A stretch of DNA of 64,000 bases from assembly GCF_950101795.1 (NCBI RefSeq), contig NZ_CATNLZ010000032.1:1-64000 (forward strand), written 5' to 3'. The notes beneath the pieces were generated by a model. That model was not told the DNA's origin. It searched no databases and was given only the letters and a program-made list of their open reading frames with translations. Below are positions 60,688 to 64,000 of the stretch, piece after piece. The translations under genes and the position numbers were made by a program. Origin of the DNA: Nocardioides sp. T2.26MG-1 (GTDB taxonomy: Bacteria; Actinomycetota; Actinomycetes; Propionibacteriales; Nocardioidaceae). Position 1 is the stretch's first letter; every line of letters begins with the position of its first letter.

Positions 60688-61938
60688 GTGCGTAAGCCAC
60701 GCGAGCGGCAGGCCCGCGGCGACTCACGGGTCGGGGAGCGGTTCGAGGCCGTCGTCGGCCCGATCGCGCACGGCGGCCACTGCATCGTCCGCCTCGAGGG
60801 CACCCGGCACGAGGGGGCGGACGGCCCGTCCGACCGGCCGCGGGTGGTGTTCGTGCGGCATGCGATCCCCGGTGAGCGGGTGGTCGTCGAGATCACCGAG
60901 GGCACCGAGGGCGACCGGTTCTGGCGCGGCGACGCGGTCGAGGTGCTCGAGCCCTCCGCCGACCGGGTGCCGGCACCCTGCCCGTACGCCGGGCCGGGAC
61001 TGTGCGGCGGCTGCGACTTCCAGCACGTGGCGCTGCCGCGGCAGCGCGAGCTGAAGGCCGCGGTGGTCCGCGAGCAGCTCGACCGCCTCGCCGGCACCGA
61101 CGTGCACGTCGAGGTCGAGCCGGTGCCCGGCGGCACCCCGGAGATGGAGCGGGGGCTGCGCTGGCGGACCCGGATCCAGTGGGCCGTCGGGCCTCGCGGA
61201 CGGCGCGGGCTGCGCAAGTACCGCTCCCGCGACGTGGTGCCGGTCGACGACTGCCTGATCACCCGCACCGACGCGCGGGCCGTCACCCGGGCCGGAACGA
61301 CCCTGGACCGGCACACGCCCGCACTGTCGACGGTGGTGGGGGAGCGGGTGGACGTGCCGCGCCACGGCGGCGAGCACCTCTTCACGGTCGAGGCGGACGG
61401 CTTCTGGCAGGTCCACCCGGGCGCCCCTCGGGTGCTCGTCGAGACCGTCCTCGACTTCCTGGAGCCCCGGCGCGGAGAGACCGCGCTGGACCTCTACGCC
61501 GGCGTCGGGCTGTTCGCCCGCTATCTCGCCGATGCCGTCGGTCCCACCGGCCGGGTGCTGGCGGTCGAGGCCGACCGCACCGCCTGCGAGCACGCCCGCA
61601 CCAACCTGGCCGGGCTCGCCGGGGTCGAGGTCGAGTGCGGGCCGGTCGACCGGGTGCTGGCCGGGCCGCTGGCCCCGGCGTACGGCTCGGTCGACCTCGT
61701 GGTGCTCGACCCGCCGCGCGAGGGCGCCCGGGCCCAGGTCGTCGAGCAGGTCGTGGCCCGCTCGCCGCGCGCGGTGGCGTACGTCGCCTGCGATCCGGCG
61801 GCGCTCGGGCGCGACGTCGCGACGTTCCTCAAGCTCGGGTACCAGGTGCGCCAGGTCCGCGCGCTCGACATGTTCCCGATGACGCATCACGTCGAATGCG
61901 TCGCTTTGCTGACGAAAAGCGGCTCTGACCTGCGGTGA
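60688..61938 (+). CDS. TRAM-domain RNA (uracil-5-)-methyltransferase, RumA/TrmA-like
   Basis: A 416-residue RumA-type SAM-dependent methyltransferase for uracil-5 in rRNA or tRNA. The TRAM domain is near 20-85 (RFEAVVGPIAHGGHCIVRLEG). Iron-sulfur ligands are in CPYAGPGLCGGCDFQH (C-x6-C-x2-C), with a fourth C downstream (DDCLI). SAM motifs: ALDLYAGVGLFARYLA, then LDPPREGARAQV, and SPRAVAYVACDPAALGRD, in which the Cys is the catalytic residue. The specific base is not predictable. GTG 60688, 24 bases after the importer stop. The C-terminus ends just before the accessory patch. Confidence 0.93.
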   Translation: MRKPRERQARGDSRVGERFEAVVGPIAHGGHCIVRLEGTRHEGADGPSDRPRVVFVRHAIPGERVVVEITEGTEGDRFWRGDAVEVLEPSADRVPAPCPYAGPGLCGGCDFQHVALPRQRELKAAVVREQLDRLAGTDVHVEVEPVPGGTPEMERGLRWRTRIQWAVGPRGRRGLRKYRSRDVVPVDDCLITRTDARAVTRAGTTLDRHTPALSTVVGERVDVPRHGGEHLFTVEADGFWQVHPGAPRVLVETVLDFLEPRRGETALDLYAGVGLFARYLADAVGPTGRVLAVEADRTACEHARTNLAGLAGVEVECGPVDRVLAGPLAPAYGSVDLVVLDPPREGARAQVVEQVVARSPRAVAYVACDPAALGRDVATFLKLGYQVRQVRALDMFPMTHHVECVALLTKSGSDLR

Positions 61939-62099
61939 TGCAAATCGGGGTGTCGGCGCTGGCCTTGGAAATCGGGGCTTAGGGCGCACTTTGGGCGCAC
62001 TTTGAGTTGGTGACCGCGCCCCGAGGCCGGGACTGGAGACCCCTGAGAACGCCAGAAACGGCCCGTAGGCTGACGCGTAGGTCGAAGAGGGCTCACGGG
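61939..62099. other. Non-coding junction with short tandem repeats
   Basis: GGGCGCACTTT is duplicated in tandem (61982-61992, 61993-62003) and AAATCGGGG occurs twice (61942-61950, 61969-61977). No gene or tRNA is recognised. It marks the change from core genes to the degraded patch. Confidence 0.6.
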
Positions 62100-62227
62100 C
62101 TGTCTGAGGACCTGGCGGGCTCTCACACTGGGTGTGTCCCTATTAGCTGGGCGAGCTGCGTGGGCACCGTGCGTGGCATGCCGTACCCGAGTGACCTGAC
62201 CGATGAGCAGTGGGACCTGCTGCAAGG
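62100..62227 (+). mobile_element. IS5-family insertion sequence remnant (5' end)
   Basis: ATG 62178 begins MPYPSDLTDEQWDLLQ, the standard N-terminus of IS5/IS1182-like DUF4096 transposases. The frame then departs from the family near 62226, leaving 16 residues. The 75 bases before it would be the left end of the element. The rest of the transposase is absent and the sequence runs straight into the 3' end of an HxlR gene. Confidence 0.7.
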
Positions 62228-62236
62228 TGAGTGCGT

Positions 62237-62615
62237 CTACGAGCGGGAAGGCTGGTCGTTGACGATGGCGTCCGCGTTCTGGAAGGCCCAGTCGGCCAGG
62301 GGGACGAGCAACGCGCTGACCTCGTGGCCACGGTCGGTCAGGCTGTAGTGCACTCGTGGAGGGATGACGGCCTCAGCGTCGCGACGAACGAGTCCGTCTT
62401 GTTCCAGGGTCTTCAGGGACGGGCGACTCGCTGATCCCATCAGCGCGCCGACGCAGCTCGCTCCAGCGGTGCTCGCCCTCGGACAAGGCGATCAGGATGA
62501 GGAGACCCCACTTGCTGGTGACGTGTTCCAACACCGTCCGGCTGGGACACCCCGCGGGGAAGACGCCGTCGAGGGAGCTTGCCGGCAGCGAAGAGGCGCC
62601 AGGACTTACTCTCAT
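62237..62615 (-). pseudogene. HxlR-family transcriptional regulator, frameshifted
   Basis: Two adjacent frames together make one HxlR (MarR-like) winged-helix protein of about 126 residues. The first, from ATG 62615, reads CPSRTVLEHVTSKWGLLILIALSEGEHRWSELRRRADGISE. The second resumes at LKTLEQDGLVRRDAEAVIPPRVHYSLTDRGHEVSALLVPLADWAFQNA and stops at 62237. The family consensus GISEKMLxxTLKxLE between them is missing about 8 bases near 62432. Loss of the recognition-helix region makes the product inactive. The promoter side has ACTTGAAAGT, a near-palindrome likely to be its operator, at 62626-62635. Confidence 0.75.
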
Positions 62616-62624
62616 GCCCTTACC

Positions 62625-63046
62625 TCACTTGAAAGTGCATACTCTCTCTAGGGAAGTACCCTGCGGGAGCCGGCTCGGCACGCGAGCAAGGGGGAAGTTG
62701 GCGGCGTCGTACGCGATCGTCGCCTCGATCTCGTGGGCGTGGTTCACCGTCTCGGCGACTTGATGGATCATCTCGGCGGCGCGGTGCAGTTCCCACGAGA
62801 CGCGGTACGACGCCGCCAGGCCGCCGTTCGGATCCCCGTTCGTCCAGGAGCTCTTTGTGGCCCGCCCGTCGTGGAAGGCGCCCAATTGATGAAGTGACTG
62901 CGTCAACGAGCCGAGCGCAGAGCTGATCGAGCCGAGGACGGGGTAGATCGAGTCGGGTCCTCAACCGAACGGGTCGCATTCGCCAGGCCGCGGACCGCTT
63001 CGCGGAGTTCGTCGGCGTCGGCGACCGGGTCGTTGAAGGTAGGCAT
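62625..63046 (-). pseudogene. Conserved protein of unknown function, frameshifted
   Basis: ATG 63046 starts MPTFNDPVADADELREAVRGLANATRSVEDPTR, after which the frame runs into a stop. Removing one base around 62958 continues directly into IYPVLGSISSALGSLTQSLHQLGAFHDGRATKSSW and then AASYRVSWELHRAAEMIHQVAETVNHAHEIEATIAYD, ending at 62625. So the gene has a one-base deletion. The intact product would be about 140 residues, helical, soluble. I do not recognise the family. GAGGGG-like RBS (complement of 63056-63063) precedes the start. Confidence 0.65.
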
Positions 63047-63159
63047 CGGTGGCTCCTCGCTCGAGGGGTTCTCACCGATTAGGTGCGCGTGGTGCCCCGC
63101 CGTGTCCGTGAAGCTTCGCCTGATGGCCGACCTACGATCAGAGCGTGTCCGATCTGACC

Positions 63160-63215
63160 GAGCCTTGGTCAAGTCCGCTGGGGTGGTGTACGAGGTGATC
63201 CCTCGGTTGGGTGTG
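63160..63215. repeat. Terminal inverted repeat of the IS256 element (3' end)
   Basis: GGTCAAGTCC at 63167-63176 and GTGGTGTACGA at 63183-63193 lie just downstream of the transposase stop. The same GTGGTGTACGA block occurs at the left edge of the window (complement of 99-109). The exact outer base is not certain. Confidence 0.55.
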
Positions 63216-63219
63216 TCGG

Positions 63220-64000
63220 TCAGGCCGTGAGGGCCTGGAGTTCGTGCTCGGGCACCTCCTCGGTGTGGTCGGTGTCGAGGGCCTGTGCTCGGGTGAGGAC
63301 GTCGAGTCCGAGGTAGCGGCGGCCCTCGGTCCATTCGTCGTGCTGCTCGGCCAGGACGGCGCCGACGAGGCGGATGATGCTGGCGCGGTCGGGGAAGATG
63401 CCGACCACGTCGGTGCGGCGGCGGATCTCGCGGTTGAGGCGCTCGTTGGGGTTGTTGGACCAGATCTGGCGCCAGATCTCCTTGGGGAACGGCGTGAACG
63501 CGAGGATGTCCGCACGAGCGCCGTCGAGGTGCTCGGCCACGGCGGGCAGCTTCTCGGTCAGGGCGTCGACGACCCGGTCGAACTGGGCGTGCACCGCCTC
63601 GGCGTCGGGTTGGTCGTAGATCGAGTGCAGCAGCGCCTTGACCCACGGCCACGAGCTCTTCGGGGTCGCTGACATCAGGTTCGCTGCGTAGTGGGTCCGG
63701 CAGCGCTGCCAGCCCGCGCCCGGGATCGTGGCTGCGATGGCGGCGACCAGGCCGGCGTGGGCATCGGAGGTGACGAGCTTGACCCCCGACAGGCCGCGGG
63801 CGGTCAGGTCGCGGAAGAACGCCAGCCAGCCGGCGCCGTCCTCGCTGGTGGTGACCTGCACGCCGAGGATCTCGCGGTGCCCGTCAGCGTTGACACCTGT
63901 CGCCACGAGCACGTGCACCGGCACCACCCGGCCGCCTTCGCGGACCTTGAGGACCAGGGCGTCAGCGGCGACGAACGTGAACGGGCCGGCCTCCTCCAGG
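63220..64000 (-). CDS. IS256-family transposase, partial (C-terminal part; runs off the edge)
   Basis: The last 260 residues of an IS256-type (mutator-like) DDE transposase, with its start outside the window. FTFVAADALVLKVREGG begins near 63985 (first catalytic Asp), VTSDAHAGLVAAIAATIPGAGWQRCRTHYAANL holds the second Asp and the insertion-domain start, and NPNERLNREIRRRTDVVGIFP carries the third acidic residue (Glu). The C-terminus RRYLGLDVLTRAQALD and LQALTA is typical. The stop is at 63220-63222. Reading frame is intact over the visible part, so the element may be active. Confidence 0.92.
   Translation of the reverse strand, partial: LEEAGPFTFVAADALVLKVREGGRVVPVHVLVATGVNADGHREILGVQVTTSEDGAGWLAFFRDLTARGLSGVKLVTSDAHAGLVAAIAATIPGAGWQRCRTHYAANLMSATPKSSWPWVKALLHSIYDQPDAEAVHAQFDRVVDALTEKLPAVAEHLDGARADILAFTPFPKEIWRQIWSNNPNERLNREIRRRTDVVGIFPDRASIIRLVGAVLAEQHDEWTEGRRYLGLDVLTRAQALDTDHTEEVPEHELQALTA

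Overview
The window is a stretch of high-GC actinobacterial chromosome, most likely from Nocardioides or a close relative in the Nocardioidaceae. Evidence for this is the very strong G/C bias at third codon positions, the many actinobacterial families of unknown function (DUF3071/SepH, DUF3093, DUF3159, DUF3710, DUF4192, DUF4193, DUF4235, DUF5998), a HrdB-type primary sigma factor with a Lys/Ala-rich N-terminus, and a ParC/ParE pair. Many starts look leaderless: a TANNNT or CAGGAT box ends 6 to 8 bases before the start codon in more than 20 genes.

Layout. 1-480: the inner end of an IS256-type element abuts the remnant of a DinB/DUF664 gene. 514-9500: coaE, a group 2 sigma factor, oligopeptidase B, the 5-oxoprolinase genes pxpA and pxpBC, DNA polymerase IV and a DUF4192 gene. 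9.5-14.5 kb: two glutamate-cysteine-ligase-type enzymes, a universal stress protein, a CDF-like transporter and an HhH-GPD DNA repair protein. 14.5-21.1 kb: rpoD preceded by a minisatellite, a secreted protein, a two-component system with a divergent PepSY-like gene, an EamA transporter and a DUF456 protein. 21.1-29.9 kb: parE (with no ordinary start codon), two crcB genes around a DUF190 gene, pta-ackA, a P-loop kinase-like gene and a carbonic anhydrase. 29.9-37.7 kb: an LprG/P55-like lipoprotein and MFS pair behind parC, and a divergent GNAT plus acyl-CoA-synthetase fusion (Pat-like). 37.7-47.2 kb: sulfotransferase, DUF5998, phosphodiesterase, DHA2 exporter with divergent TetR, secreted SGNH hydrolase, thymidine kinase, sulfurtransferase and a two-domain acyl-CoA-reductase-like SDR. 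47.2-57.1 kb: SepH, TRIC channel, sugar-lactone oxidase, MFS, ferrochelatase, inositol monophosphatase and a run of small conserved genes including dut. 57.1-61.9 kb: a potassium-uptake cluster (two TrkA-type regulators divergent from a KimA-like importer) and an RNA methyltransferase.

The last 2 kb (61.94-64.0 kb) is a different kind of DNA: an IS5 transposase stub, an HxlR regulator broken by a small deletion, a second frameshifted gene, and the 3' part of an IS256 transposase running off the edge. It looks like a decaying accessory patch.

Most of the window is ordinary core chromosome and I see no complete undescribed defence or metabolic system. The items most worth a second look are the non-canonical parE start, dispersed palindromic repeats lodged inside two coding sequences, a candidate structured RNA and a CCTGTGG/DnaA-box-like array between pxpA and pxpB, recurrent terminators that contain the stop codons, and the pseudogene/IS patch at the right edge. 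No tRNA, rRNA or CRISPR array was found.
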